Assembly (NCBI GenBank): GCA_012033595.1
Contig: JAAUQL010000007.1
Location: 7,501 to 71,500, forward strand
Length of the DNA: 64,000 nucleotides
Source of the DNA: Cyclobacteriaceae bacterium
Lineage (GTDB): Bacteria; Bacteroidota; Bacteroidia; Cytophagales; Cyclobacteriaceae
Reading direction: 5' to 3'
Shown here: one piece after another, positions 47,670 through 58,019 of the stretch
Layout of the letters: each line of letters starts with the position of its first letter
Numbering within the stretch: the stretch's first letter is position 1
The notes under the pieces: generated by a model
The model's input: the letters and a program-made list of their open reading frames with translations, nothing else
The model's database searches: none
What the model was told of the DNA's origin: nothing
Position numbers and translations under genes: made by a program

Positions 47670-48815
47670 TTGATAGTTAAAGTTCTTTTCATAACACATT
47701 ATTCAGAATTGTATGGGGCAAATAAGTCTCTGCTAGACTTATTAGTTGGTCTTAAACAATTTCCTTTAGAACCAATTGTCTTACTACCACATGAGGGTGA
47801 AATGTGTCATAAATTGGATGAAATTGGAGTAAAAAGGATTGTATATTCATTCAAAAATCCCTTTGTATATAGATGGAGATCTAAAAACAAGCTTTTCAAA
47901 TTTTTTCATGATGGTAGGTTCTTAATCCTGGGAATTTATAATCAAATCATAAATTGTATAATTATCAAGAAGATCAAATGTCATAAATACATAAGCGATA
48001 TTAGTTTAATCTACTCTAACGCCTCTGTAATGACAATCGGAGAAGACTTAAGCAAAAAGCTAAAAGTGCCTCATATTCATCAAATAAGAGAGTTGGCAAC
48101 AAAACTCTCATTATTACCAAGCTTGGGTTTAAAATGGTATGAAAGGAAAATCAAGAATTCAGAATTAATTATTTTTAATAGTTGCTTTACACAAAAACAA
48201 TTTACCAGCAACTATATTTTATCAAACACCTTAGTTATCTACAATGAAATTCGCAAACCGGAAATAGTTCAACCAATCATCCTTGAAAAGAATCATTTCA
48301 AAATTGGGATTTTTGGTTATTTAAGTAGTCAAAAGAACCAAATAGAGGCACTTACAGCAACATCTTTGATTGATAAAAGTAAGGATATTAAGCTATACTT
48401 AGTTGGTGGAGGTTCTTCAGAAAAACTTATAGACTACGTGGATTCTCTAAGCATAAATAATAGAGTTCAATTCGTTGGTTATACAAACAATATTGGAGCT
48501 TATTATGATGAAATGGATATTGTAATAGTTTGTTCAAAAAATGAGGCTCTAGGAAGGGTTACCGTGGAAGCCATGCTTTCCAGCAAATGTGTAATTGGAA
48601 AAAATTCAGGAGCAACTGCTGAGATTATTGATCATAACGTTAATGGCTTATTATACAATACAGTTTACGAATTAGCACATAACATTGAATTTTTGTATGA
48701 AAATCCAACTAAAAGACATGAAATGGCGGAAAACGGTTATAAAAATGCGGTTACTAAATTTGCTAGCGGGTCATCAATAAAAAGCATTTACAATGAAATA
48801 ATAAAACTCATTTGA
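47670..48815 (+). CDS. family 4 glycosyltransferase
   Basis: A GT-B fold transferase. The TTG at 47670 gives a normal N-terminus (IVKVLFITHYSELYGANKS); an in-frame ATG at 47616 would add 18 poorly conserved residues and overlap the previous gene by 35 bp. The C-domain begins FKIGIFGYLSSQKNQIEAL and has the donor-site region CSKNEALGRVTVEAMLSSK, with the two glutamates. About 381 residues. The gene overlaps the next by 4 bp (TTGA). Confidence 0.88.
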   Translation: MIVKVLFITHYSELYGANKSLLDLLVGLKQFPLEPIVLLPHEGEMCHKLDEIGVKRIVYSFKNPFVYRWRSKNKLFKFFHDGRFLILGIYNQIINCIIIKKIKCHKYISDISLIYSNASVMTIGEDLSKKLKVPHIHQIRELATKLSLLPSLGLKWYERKIKNSELIIFNSCFTQKQFTSNYILSNTLVIYNEIRKPEIVQPIILEKNHFKIGIFGYLSSQKNQIEALTATSLIDKSKDIKLYLVGGGSSEKLIDYVDSLSINNRVQFVGYTNNIGAYYDEMDIVIVCSKNEALGRVTVEAMLSSKCVIGKNSGATAEIIDHNVNGLLYNTVYELAHNIEFLYENPTKRHEMAENGYKNAVTKFASGSSIKSIYNEIIKLI

Positions 48816-51800
48816 TTAGATTTCATCTATTACTTATAGGTTTATTCACACTTATAAACTCAAGCGGTTTTCCTCAGGCTTCCTATATTTTATCTAATAA
48901 GAAGGTATGTCTAAAGGAGCAATTGTCCTTTTCTAATACATCAATTAACAAGGATAGCTACCTGTGGGATTTTTCATTTGATGAGTTTGAAAATCCCGGT
49001 ATCTCCCAGTTTTCTCACCAGATAACCGGAGCAAATCGTTCCGATGGAATTGACATAATCCATGAAAAAGGAGAATGGATTGGATTTGTCACTGACAGAA
49101 ATACCGGACTACTAAAAAGACTTGAATTTGGAAATAGCTTATCAAATGTGCCTAAAGAATATAATCTGGGTGTAATCGGTGTGAAAGGTAATGGTATTAG
49201 GCTCTTAAAGGAGGCTGGCAGTTGGTACGCCCTCATGCCAAGCTATGGGAACGGAAGCCTATACCGACTAACATTCGGCGAAAACATAAAATCTACCCCT
49301 ACTATAGAAAGTCTTGGAAATATTTCTGCCTGGAATACCATCAGAGGATCTGATCTGGTTATTCATCAAGATTCGATTTATTCCGTGATTTCAGCTTACA
49401 GTAATGATAAAGTGACAATTATTAATTTTGGAAAAAGTATTACCAATTCACCAATTTGGTACAGGGATATTCAGCATGCTGGCATGATTGATGGCCCTGT
49501 TGGCCTAAGCCTCCACTCAGAAGGAAATACACTATACAGCTTGATTAGCTCCAATCTTAACCATAAAATAGTTATTTCATACTTTAGTGAGGATTTGGCT
49601 AGTGAAGTGCTTTATGAAATCGGCGGCATCACATCGCCTACCGACGTGGAGATAGTAAAGAACGGATATCAATTCTATGGAATAGTCCTCTCAGCTGCTG
49701 CCAAAATGTATAAACTAAGCTTTGGCAAAAAATAATTACACCTACTCTTCCATCAGCAGTGCAAATAAATTTAGAAGGTGATGCATTACAAACTAATACT
49801 TGGTGTTTCAGACAAGTAAGGACAACACCAGATTGGCAAATTTTCGTTTTACAGATGACAGGAAATCTCAAACAAATAAGTTTTAAAGATCAAAATTTTC
49901 CAAGCACCTCCTTCGAGCCCCAAAATGTATCCTACACCGCCCCTGGCACCTACCCCATCGAACTCACCGCCTTCTCGGCAAATGGCAACTTCGATACATT
50001 CCTGGACACTGTCGTCATCCGCGATGCCTCCGCCCCCACCACCTCCTTCAACACTTCAAACGCCTGTATCACAACCGAAAACACCTTCACAGCCTCATCA
50101 CCAGACGAAGGCCAGATTACCGCCTGGAACTGGGATTTTGGCGATGGAAACACCGCTTCTGGGCAAGATATAGCTCATCAGTTTCTAAGCACCGGTACTT
50201 ACGACGTGCAGCTTTCTATCGATGCGGCCAATGGCTGCTCAAATACTACCCAGAAAAGTATTTCCATCCATCAGCCTCCAGTGGCCGGGTTTAGCTATGA
50301 TGCAGGCATAGTCTGCTCCAATAGCCCAATGGATTTCTTAAATAGCACTTTTTTTGCCGGCCCCGATTCTTTACTGAGTTTCCAGTGGAATATCAATGAT
50401 GAAGCCTTGCTTGCTGACCCTGACATTTCGTACACCTTTGCCTCGGGCGGCGATAAAAACATCGCCTTGTCTGCCTCCATACCCGGGTGTAGCTCGAATA
50501 TTTCAAAAACCGTCAATATTACCCCCGGGCCATTGACCGCGTTTGATTTTAGCGGTGTGTGCGCCTACGATGAATTTGACTTTTCCAACCTTACCTCTGG
50601 CAATGACATCACAGCCTATCAATGGGATTTTGGCGATGGATACTTCTCTACCCTTGCCTCACCAAGTCATCAGTTTGCCACAGGAGGCAGCTATGCGGTA
50701 GGATTGACGGCTTTCAATGCATTGGGATGCCAGACCAAACTCCAAAAAGTGGTGCAGGTCGGTCATATTCCTCAATTGAATTTCACCCACGACCTGGCTT
50801 GTGCCGACAATTCGGTCACTTTCTTCGATCAGTCTCTGGTAGCGGAGGCCAATATTACCGAACAGTTGTGGAGGTTGCAACAGCCTGATTTGGGTTACGA
50901 CAGGTCTGCCCAGGGTTCTGCTCCTAATTTATACCTCGATGGGGTAGGCCAATACATGATGACGCTCATTGGCCAAAGCAACTATGGATGCGCCGACACC
51001 CTGGTAAGAAATATTGTGGTAAATCCATCTCCAATAGCTGGCATCAGCATCGAGGAGACTTGCTTTGGTGACTCCACCTTTTTTGCCCCTGCGGTAGATT
51101 TGCCTTCTGGCACTGAGCTGGCAGCTATAGATTGGCTGATCGACGGCCAGGCTTTTTCTTCATCGACTCTCAAGTATAAATTTGCTCAACCGGGATCGTA
51201 CGAGGCTCAATTATTTGTTCGTGCCAGCAACCTGTGTCCGTCAAGCGCACGTGAAACCATTGTCATCAATCCGCTTCCTGCAGTTGATTTCGATTTATCA
51301 TCGCAATGTGAAGATCAATTGGTGACGATCACTTCCAGGATCAATTCCCCGCAAGATCTTCCGGCGAGCTATCTCTGGTCAATCGACGACAAGCCGGTTT
51401 CTACCCTGCCTGCCTTTCAATACGATTTTAATAAATCTGGCGCATACCAGGTTGCGCTCTCGGTCACGACCGCTAACAGTTGTGTCAGCACCAATAGCCT
51501 TAGCATCCCGATTTACCCTTCACCAGTCTCCAAATTCGATGTTTATCCATCGATTGGTGCCAGTCCGCTGAAGGTGCAGTTTACCGACCGCTCGCAAGGA
51601 GCCAAAAACTGGAGATATGATTTTAGCCGGTTTAGTGATGATTTCAGCACTGACCGCAATTCTGAATATACCTACCAAAACATTGGTGAAGAGTTGGCAA
51701 CCTTGATAGTGACAAATGAATATGGATGCGCTGATACTTCGTCGCGGATGATAAGTGTGGTGGTGCCGACCTACGATATAGCCATTAGCAATGCCAGGGC

Positions 51801-52346
51801 AAATGAAAAAGACGGTAAGCTGAAATTTGCCATGGAGATAGAAAACAAAGGAACGATAATTATCAATAATCCGGTGATCAATATAGCTATTGGTGGCCAA
51901 GCCAAAATATCGCAAAAAATAGAAACTACGCTTATGCCCGGAGAGGTACTGGAATTTGTAACTGATGTCGAAGTACTCCGTATCGGCAACCAATCCATAG
52001 CGTTTGTATGCTTTTCTATTGCGGATCAGATAGGAGTCTATCCCGACCTGCATACCTACGACAACCAGGCGTGCGTCAACATCGACAATGTCTTTACGGT
52101 GCTCGATCCTTTTCCCAATCCATCTCGTACTTTTGTGGATATCCCGGTGATCGTGCCGGCGCCGGCATTTGCGACATCAAGATGGTCAGTGAACATGGCA
52201 ATGTGGTTTTTACCCATCAATTCCACGACATGACGTCAGGCCTCAATACTATTCATCTTAATTTAACCCCGTATTCCAAAGGCTTTTACCTGCTTACTGT
52301 AGCCAGGGAAGGAGTGGAGTTGAGCAGGAAGATTGTGATACAGTAA
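48812..52346 (+). CDS. large secreted propeller/PKD protein with T9SS sorting domain (two frameshifts)
   Basis: A cell-surface protein. TTG 48812 starts a signal peptide (RFHLLLIGLFTLINSS). A region of about six ~50-residue repeats follows with the pattern L-x-FG (RLEFGNSLSNVP, RLTFGENIKSTP, IINFGKSITNSP), probably a beta-propeller. The frame breaks at A6 49727-49732 (one base missing). About seven PKD-type domains follow, the clearest with WNWDFGDGNTASG and YQWDFGDGYFS. A second break lies in 52155-52166. The last frame ends in a type A T9SS sorting domain (PYSKGFYLLTVAREGVELSR). Repair gives exactly 1179 codons. Composition jumps from AT-rich to normal near 49,900. Confidence 0.82.
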
Positions 52347-52643
52347 AATCGGCTTCCTAGCCTTCTTCCGCTGGCTGCCTGCGCTCATGGGACTGAAACC
52401 AAATTAGTTCCCGAAATTGTGAACGGAGCCTTTCAACCTGTTCATTATTCATCTCCAGGCCGTCCCACGCATAGCTCCTGAAGGACAGCTGCCACACGAC
52501 GAGGCATCAATGTAGATAGTTGGTGAATGCGACCGGCCTCTCCTAGATGGTATGCGATCTGAGATAAAAGAATCCAAAACGATGTTCGCTATAATAATCT
52601 TTATAATTACTATCTTTCGACAAAATTATATTTTGTAATTAGA
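52347..52643. other. intergenic stretch with a possible 31-codon minus-strand fragment
   Basis: About 300 bp separate the T9SS protein from the Lrp-type gene. On the minus strand ATG 52452 to TAG 52357 encodes 31 residues with a plausible helical composition (MNNEQVERLRSQFREL), and the frame stays open upstream of the ATG. It could be the end of a lost gene. No promoter fits the consensus. Confidence 0.25.
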
Positions 52644-53114
52644 ATGAGCTACGCACAAAAAATAGATGAAATAGACAAGAAAATCCTGGAGATATTGCAG
52701 TCGCGGGCCAAGATAACCAATGCAAGGCTATCGGAAGAAATTGGATTGTCGCCCGCCCCCACTTTGGAGCGGGTAAAGAAGCTGGAGCAACTGGGTATTA
52801 TCACCAGCTATCACGCCAAGCTGAGCACCGAAAAAATAGGCCTTGGAGTCACCACCTTTGTGTTGGCCACGCTCAACGGCCACAACAAAGCCAACATCGA
52901 AGGTTTTATTGAAGAAATCAATAAAATACCGGAAGTGATCGAATGCCACCACATCACCGGAGCGGGTGATTTTATTTTGAAAGTGGTCTCCAAAGATATT
53001 GCCGCCTATCAAAAACTGATGCTCGAGAAAGTGAGTGACATCAAGCAAGTGGACAATATGCAATCTATGGTGGTTTTGTCCACCTTTAAAGACAGCAAAG
53101 TGATCCCCCTATAA
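52644..53114 (+). CDS. Lrp/AsnC-family transcriptional regulator
   Basis: A 156-residue regulator. The N-terminal winged HTH has DKKILEILQSRAKITNARLS and LSPAPTLERVKKLEQLGII, and the C-terminal RAM ligand-binding domain has IPEVIECHHITGAGDFILKV. It probably senses an amino acid. It lies 12 bp before a phosphoribosyltransferase gene, likely on the same transcript. Confidence 0.94.
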   Translation: MSYAQKIDEIDKKILEILQSRAKITNARLSEEIGLSPAPTLERVKKLEQLGIITSYHAKLSTEKIGLGVTTFVLATLNGHNKANIEGFIEEINKIPEVIECHHITGAGDFILKVVSKDIAAYQKLMLEKVSDIKQVDNMQSMVVLSTFKDSKVIPL

Positions 53115-53126
53115 GCCATTGAGCAC

Positions 53127-53630
53127 ATGACCTCCACCGAAAACATGATTTTGAATAAGCAGCAGATCCAGCAGAAGATCAGCAGGATCGCTTATGAGAT
53201 TTATGAAAATAACTACCGGGAAAAGAAGCTGTATGTGGCCGGTATTCCGAGTGGATACAAGCTGGCCAAACTATTGGTGAAAGAACTGAAAAAAATCAGC
53301 CCTTTCGACATTACTTTACTAAAAGTGGAATTTCTGCACAAAAAACCTTCAGAAGAGTCCATTTCGGTAGATTGCGATCCAAAAGAACTACAGGGAAGTG
53401 TGCTCATATTGGTGGATGACGTACTCCATACCGGAAAAACCTTCCTTCATAGTCTGCGACCTTTTATGGATGTGGATATCAAAAAGATAGAAACAGCAGT
53501 CTTGGTGGATCGCAGCCATAAGCTTTTTCCGATTTCGTCTGATTATGTCGGCTATGAGCTTTCCACTACGTTGAACGATCACATCGAAGTGGTGCTCAAC
53601 CCCGGGAAATATGGTGTGTATCTGTATTGA
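53127..53630 (+). CDS. phosphoribosyltransferase (PyrR-like)
   Basis: A 167-residue type I phosphoribosyltransferase. The PRPP-binding signature is VLILVDDVLHTGKTFLHSL at about residues 90-108, with a VAGIPSGYKLA stretch before it. It resembles the PyrR/uracil-type or general PRT domain in length and layout. Substrate specificity and any RNA-binding role are not evident. A second Met (residue 7) is an alternative start. Cotranscription with the upstream Lrp-type regulator is likely. Confidence 0.85.
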   Translation: MTSTENMILNKQQIQQKISRIAYEIYENNYREKKLYVAGIPSGYKLAKLLVKELKKISPFDITLLKVEFLHKKPSEESISVDCDPKELQGSVLILVDDVLHTGKTFLHSLRPFMDVDIKKIETAVLVDRSHKLFPISSDYVGYELSTTLNDHIEVVLNPGKYGVYLY

Positions 53631-53774
53631 TTGAAGCATCAGCGATAATGTGACCTGGCACCAGGTGCCCTTTCACCATGGTGCATTTTGTGATATATGA
53701 ATCTGGGCAGTCAAATCGGGGCAACGCCACGGTGTTTACTTGTCAACAGACCAATGGCTATGGCAATTTAGCCC

Positions 53775-54314
53775 TTACCGGGAAGTAAACTTCCATTTTG
53801 AAATCAACTCCCATAGTACTATCCCGATAGCCACCGAAATATTGAGGGAATGCTTGGTGCCGAATTGCGGTATTTCAATCACCACATCCGATGCTGCGAC
53901 CACCTGGTCATCTACACCTTTTACTTCATTACCAAATACCAGGGCAATTTTCTCATTTTCATTCAAGTGAAATTGCTCTAGCGATGTGCTGGCATCGGCT
54001 TGTTCTACACTGGCGATCAGGTATCCATCACTCTTCAAAGCATTTAGGGCCTCTGTGGTATTTTCAAAATATTGCCAGGCCACGGTATCGGTGGCGCCCA
54101 GGGCAGAGCGGTGTATTTCGCGATGCGGCGGTTGTGCGGTAATGCCACACAAAACAATTTTTTCACATAAAAACGCATCGGCAGTTCTAAAGGCCGAGCC
54201 CACATTGTGCATGCTTCGAATGTTGTCAAGAACGATCACAACCGGGTGTTTGGTTGCTTCTTTTATACCTTCAGGGCTAAGCCTTTCCAACTCATCATTG
54301 CGCAATTTTCTCAT
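53775..54314 (-). CDS. SpoU/TrmH-family RNA 2'-O-methyltransferase
   Basis: A 179-residue SPOUT methyltransferase with the three motifs: NIRSMHNVGSAFRTAD, LVFGNEVKGVDD and IPQFGTKHSLNISVAIGIVLWE (motif 3, with the trefoil-knot SAM site; cite IPQFGTKHSLNISVA). It methylates a ribose in tRNA or rRNA. The target base cannot be told. It diverges from mutS. Confidence 0.92.
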   Translation of the reverse strand: MRKLRNDELERLSPEGIKEATKHPVVIVLDNIRSMHNVGSAFRTADAFLCEKIVLCGITAQPPHREIHRSALGATDTVAWQYFENTTEALNALKSDGYLIASVEQADASTSLEQFHLNENEKIALVFGNEVKGVDDQVVAASDVVIEIPQFGTKHSLNISVAIGIVLWELISKWKFTSR

Positions 54315-54346
54315 GATAAATGCAAAAAAAATTATGTCTGAATATA

Positions 54347-54378
54347 TTTTCAGGGCAAAAATAGAATAAATATCTTCG
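54347..54378 (+). promoter_or_regulatory. candidate promoter of mutS
   Basis: A TTTT (54347-54350) and TATCTTCG (54371-54378) are spaced 20 nt apart, a weak fit to the TTTG-N19-21-TAnnTTTG form, 34 nt before the ATG at 54412. Confidence 0.35.
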
Positions 54379-54411
54379 CAACTGATCTCAATGCAAAGTT
54401 AAGCGGAAGCA

Positions 54412-57024
54412 ATGTCCAAAACCTCCTCATCCATCAAGGAAACCCCCTTGATGAAGCAATACAATGCCATCAAAACCAAACATCCCGGTGCGCTATTGCT
54501 GTTTAGGGTTGGTGATTTTTATGAAACCTTTGGCGAAGATGCCATCAAAGCCAGCAAAATCCTCGACATCGTGCTAACCAAAAGAGCCAATGGTTCGGCC
54601 TCTCACATCGAACTGGCAGGATTTCCACACCATTCGCTTGACAATTATCTGCCCAAATTGGTTCGTGCGGGTCACCGGGTGGCCATCTGCGACCAGCTCG
54701 AAGACCCAAAAACGGTGAAAGGCATAGTGAAACGTGGTGTCACCGAGCTGGTGACACCCGGACTTTCTTACAATGACAACGTGCTGGAAAAAAAGGCCAA
54801 TAATTACCTGGCTTCCATCTACATACACGGCGATGATTCAGGAGTGGCTTTTCTCGATGTATCCACCGGAGAGTTTTATGTTTCCGCAGGCAGCCTCGAA
54901 TATATCGACAACCTGATGCAGAACTTCAACCCTTCGGAGGTGATCTACTCCAAAGCCTGTCGAAAAACATTTGAAGCATTTTTTAAAGACAAGTACAATA
55001 CCTTCACGCCCGATGATTGGGTGTTTGCATTTGATTATGCATACGAAAAGCTCACAAGTCATTTCAAAACCTCCACCCTCAAAGGTTTTGGGATCGAAAA
55101 TCTGCATGCCGGCATTGTAGCGGCGGGCGCGGTGCTTTACTATCTCGAAGAAACCGAGCACAAAGAAATAAGCCATATCTCCTCCATAGCGCGAATAGAA
55201 GAAGAAAAATATGTGTGGCTCGACAAATTTACTATTCGCAACCTGGAATTGATCTTTCCTCAACAAGAAGGTGGCGTGCCGCTTATCGACATTCTCGACC
55301 AAAGTATCACTGCCATGGGGGGCAGGCTGATGAAGAAATGGCTCATTATGCCACTAAAGGAAAAAAGCCCAATTGCAGACCGGCTTCAAATGGTTGAGGC
55401 CTTGTATGAAAACGAAACTTTGCGCGATGAACTGGAAACTCACCTGCGTCAAATCGCCGACCTGGAAAGACTCATTAGCAAAGTGGCCGTTAGCCGGATC
55501 AACCCGCGCGAAATGGTGCTGCTCAAGCGCTCCCTGCTGCAGATCATGCCCATCAAAAGCCTGCTAAAAACCACCAAAGTACCCCAACTCAACAAAATTG
55601 CAGACCAGATTAACCCATGTGAATTCCTGCTGGAAAAAATCGAGACCGAACTGAGGGAGGAAGTACCCATAGTCAGTAATCTGGGGAATCTCATCAAAGA
55701 CGGCGTCGATCTCGAACTCGACGAGTTGCGCAAGATCTCCTTTTCGGGCAAAGACTATCTGGTGCAAATACAGCAACGCGAAATTCAGAACACCGGCATA
55801 TCTTCACTTAAAATTGCCTACAACAAGGTCTTTGGCTACTATCTGGAGGTGACCAACAGCCACAAAGACAAAGTGCCCGCCACCTGGATCAGAAAACAAA
55901 CCCTGGTGAATGCCGAACGCTATATCACCGAAGAACTGAAACAATACGAAGAAAAAATACTGGGTGCCGAAGACAAAATACATGCTATCGAACAGCGCCT
56001 CTACAATGAGTTGGTCATTGCGGCGGCCGATTTTGTTGGACTGATCCAGCAAAATGCCAGGACTATAGCTACGATCGATTGTTTGCTTTCCTTTGCCAAA
56101 CTGGCCTACAATCATCACTATATAAAGCCCAAAATAACCGACGATAAAATACTCGATATCAAGGCAGGAAGACATCCGGTGATAGAGCAACAATTGCCAC
56201 CAGGCGAAGAGTACGTTCCTAATGATGTGTACCTCGACAACGAGTCGCAACAGATCATGATAATAACCGGACCAAACATGGCCGGTAAATCTGCCCTGCT
56301 CCGGCAGACAGCGCTTATAGCGCTGATGGCACAAATCGGCTCTTTTGTGCCGGCATCACTAGCTACCATTGGCATAGTCGATAAGATTTTTACACGAGTT
56401 GGGGCGTCGGACAACCTCTCCAAAGGCGAATCTACCTTTATGGTGGAAATGACCGAAACGGCCAGCATTCTCAACAACCTCAGCGACCGCAGTCTGATAC
56501 TTATGGACGAAATAGGCCGCGGCACCAGTACCTATGATGGAATTTCCATTGCCTGGTCTATCGTGGAGTTTCTGCACAATAACCCCAGACACAAGGCCAA
56601 GACACTCTTTGCCACCCACTATCATGAGCTCAACCAACTGTGCAATGATTTTCCGAGGATCAAAAATTTCAACGTATCGGTAAAGGAAACGGGAGACAAG
56701 ATTATCTTTCTGCGCAAACTCAAAGCAGGAGGAAGCGAACATAGTTTTGGTATACATGTAGCGCAAATGGCCGGAATGCCCAATCCCATCGTAATTCGTG
56801 CCAACGAAATCATGAAACACCTCGAAAAAGAAAAAATAAGCGCTAAGGCAGACAAGGCTATCGAGGATATACCTAAACGAAATTATCAACTGAGCATGTT
56901 CGAAGCTGACCCAAAAATGGAAGAAGTACGCGCCTTGCTCAGCAAAATCGATGTGAATACCATTTCTCCAATCGAAGCATTGCTCAAAATAAATGAGATG
57001 AAGAGTGTGCTTAAGGGTAAGTAA
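54412..57024 (+). CDS. mutS: DNA mismatch repair protein MutS
   Basis: An 870-residue mismatch-recognition ATPase. The mismatch-reading F-x-E motif lies in [11 protein letters not shown] (about residues 36-46). Core and clamp regions follow, including [16 protein letters not shown]. The Walker A is [13 protein letters not shown], with Ala where many MutS have Gly; the Walker B is [16 protein letters not shown], and a C-terminal [11 protein letters not shown] completes the ATPase. The length is standard for MutS1. It acts with MutL in post-replicative repair. Confidence 0.97.
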   Translation: MSKTSSSIKETPLMKQYNAIKTKHPGALLLFRVGDFYETFGEDAIKASKILDIVLTKRANGSASHIELAGFPHHSLDNYLPKLVRAGHRVAICDQLEDPKTVKGIVKRGVTELVTPGLSYNDNVLEKKANNYLASIYIHGDDSGVAFLDVSTGEFYVSAGSLEYIDNLMQNFNPSEVIYSKACRKTFEAFFKDKYNTFTPDDWVFAFDYAYEKLTSHFKTSTLKGFGIENLHAGIVAAGAVLYYLEETEHKEISHISSIARIEEEKYVWLDKFTIRNLELIFPQQEGGVPLIDILDQSITAMGGRLMKKWLIMPLKEKSPIADRLQMVEALYENETLRDELETHLRQIADLERLISKVAVSRINPREMVLLKRSLLQIMPIKSLLKTTKVPQLNKIADQINPCEFLLEKIETELREEVPIVSNLGNLIKDGVDLELDELRKISFSGKDYLVQIQQREIQNTGISSLKIAYNKVFGYYLEVTNSHKDKVPATWIRKQTLVNAERYITEELKQYEEKILGAEDKIHAIEQRLYNELVIAAADFVGLIQQNARTIATIDCLLSFAKLAYNHHYIKPKITDDKILDIKAGRHPVIEQQLPPGEEYVPNDVYLDNESQQIMIITGPNMAGKSALLRQTALIALMAQIGSFVPASLATIGIVDKIFTRVGASDNLSKGESTFMVEMTETASILNNLSDRSLILMDEIGRGTSTYDGISIAWSIVEFLHNNPRHKAKTLFATHYHELNQLCNDFPRIKNFNVSVKETGDKIIFLRKLKAGGSEHSFGIHVAQMAGMPNPIVIRANEIMKHLEKEKISAKADKAIEDIPKRNYQLSMFEADPKMEEVRALLSKIDVNTISPIEALLKINEMKSVLKGK

Positions 57025-57465
57025 GCCCCTCCATCTCTTCCATGCTTATTCTTTTGTCGAAAACTCTATGGCATTTAGGGTCTGCGGAACACCTCCCATT
57101 ATCATGTTTCCGGGATAAGTTTGCACATGAACCAGTAATGAGAAATAAGTATTATTAAACACGCTGTGAATAAAAGAGCATATCGCAAACTCTAATTGTG
57201 CTGAAAATCCACGATTCTTTCATTTCAATGTTGAAAAGAAGTAAACAAAGAAAAATCAAGACAAAAAAATGCTTCCGCGCACTTCCCAACCATTTTACGT
57301 TCTTAAGCTTATTCTATTTACGGTATGGCATCACATCCCCGCTGCCACATTGACCCTCCACTTAAAATATGCATTGATTTTCGCACTCCGCGACAAAATC
57401 TCCCCTTGCCCTGTGTTATAGCAATGGCGCCGATGCTATACCAGCGCCTCCAATTTATACAACAG
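57025..57465. other. 440-bp intergenic region without a recognised gene
   Basis: Between mutS and the convergent acetyltransferase gene I see no credible ORF, repeat or RNA gene. Short inverted segments exist but none has a terminator-like U-tract. Confidence 0.5.
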
Positions 57466-57944
57466 CTAGAGGTGTTTTATCCAGAAAAACATAGAATGCG
57501 GTGCCTCGGTAAATCCCTGGTGTTTGTAAAGGTCACGGGCATTGAGGTTGTCTTTGCGGACTTCCAGCGTTATCTTGCCACATTTTTTTCCTGAGCTGCA
57601 CCTTCGAGCGCCTGCAAGAGTTGGCGAGCCACGCCAACGCCTCTGTAGCCTTCCTCTACATAGATATCGTGTATATTGAGCAGGGGCTTCGCCATAAAAG
57701 TAGAATAGGCAAAAAAGCAGGTGCACACCCCCACAAATTGATCGTTGAGTTTGGCAAAAAGGATCAAGGCGAGTGGGTGGTTTTTCAGGTCGTTGATCAC
57801 ATCGCCCTTTTGCTCGTTTGTCCAGGGCTCGGCTTGTCCCATCGGGTCTTTCATATACCCGGCGGTCAGCCTCAAAAAATGAGAAGCCTGATCAGGATCG
57901 CTGAGGTTTCCTTTGATAATCTGGATATTTTTATTTGTATTCAT
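57466..57944 (-). CDS. GNAT-family N-acetyltransferase (one frameshift)
   Basis: A CoA-dependent acetyltransferase. Frame A from 57944 has the N-terminal arm and the acetyl-CoA-binding motif VEEGYRGVGVARQLLQALEG. It breaks at the T7 run 57583-57589 (one base missing). Frame B has the rest, with CGKITLEVRKDNLNARDLYK and HQGFTEA. Repair gives exactly 160 codons, a normal GNAT length. The substrate (a small amine or protein N-terminus) is unknown. Confidence 0.85.
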
Positions 57945-58019
57945 TTTTTCATATAAAAAATTAATAATTCTAAAATAAATGAGTGTGCAGGACAGGTGTA
58001 GGTGCCGGCTATGTTTTAG

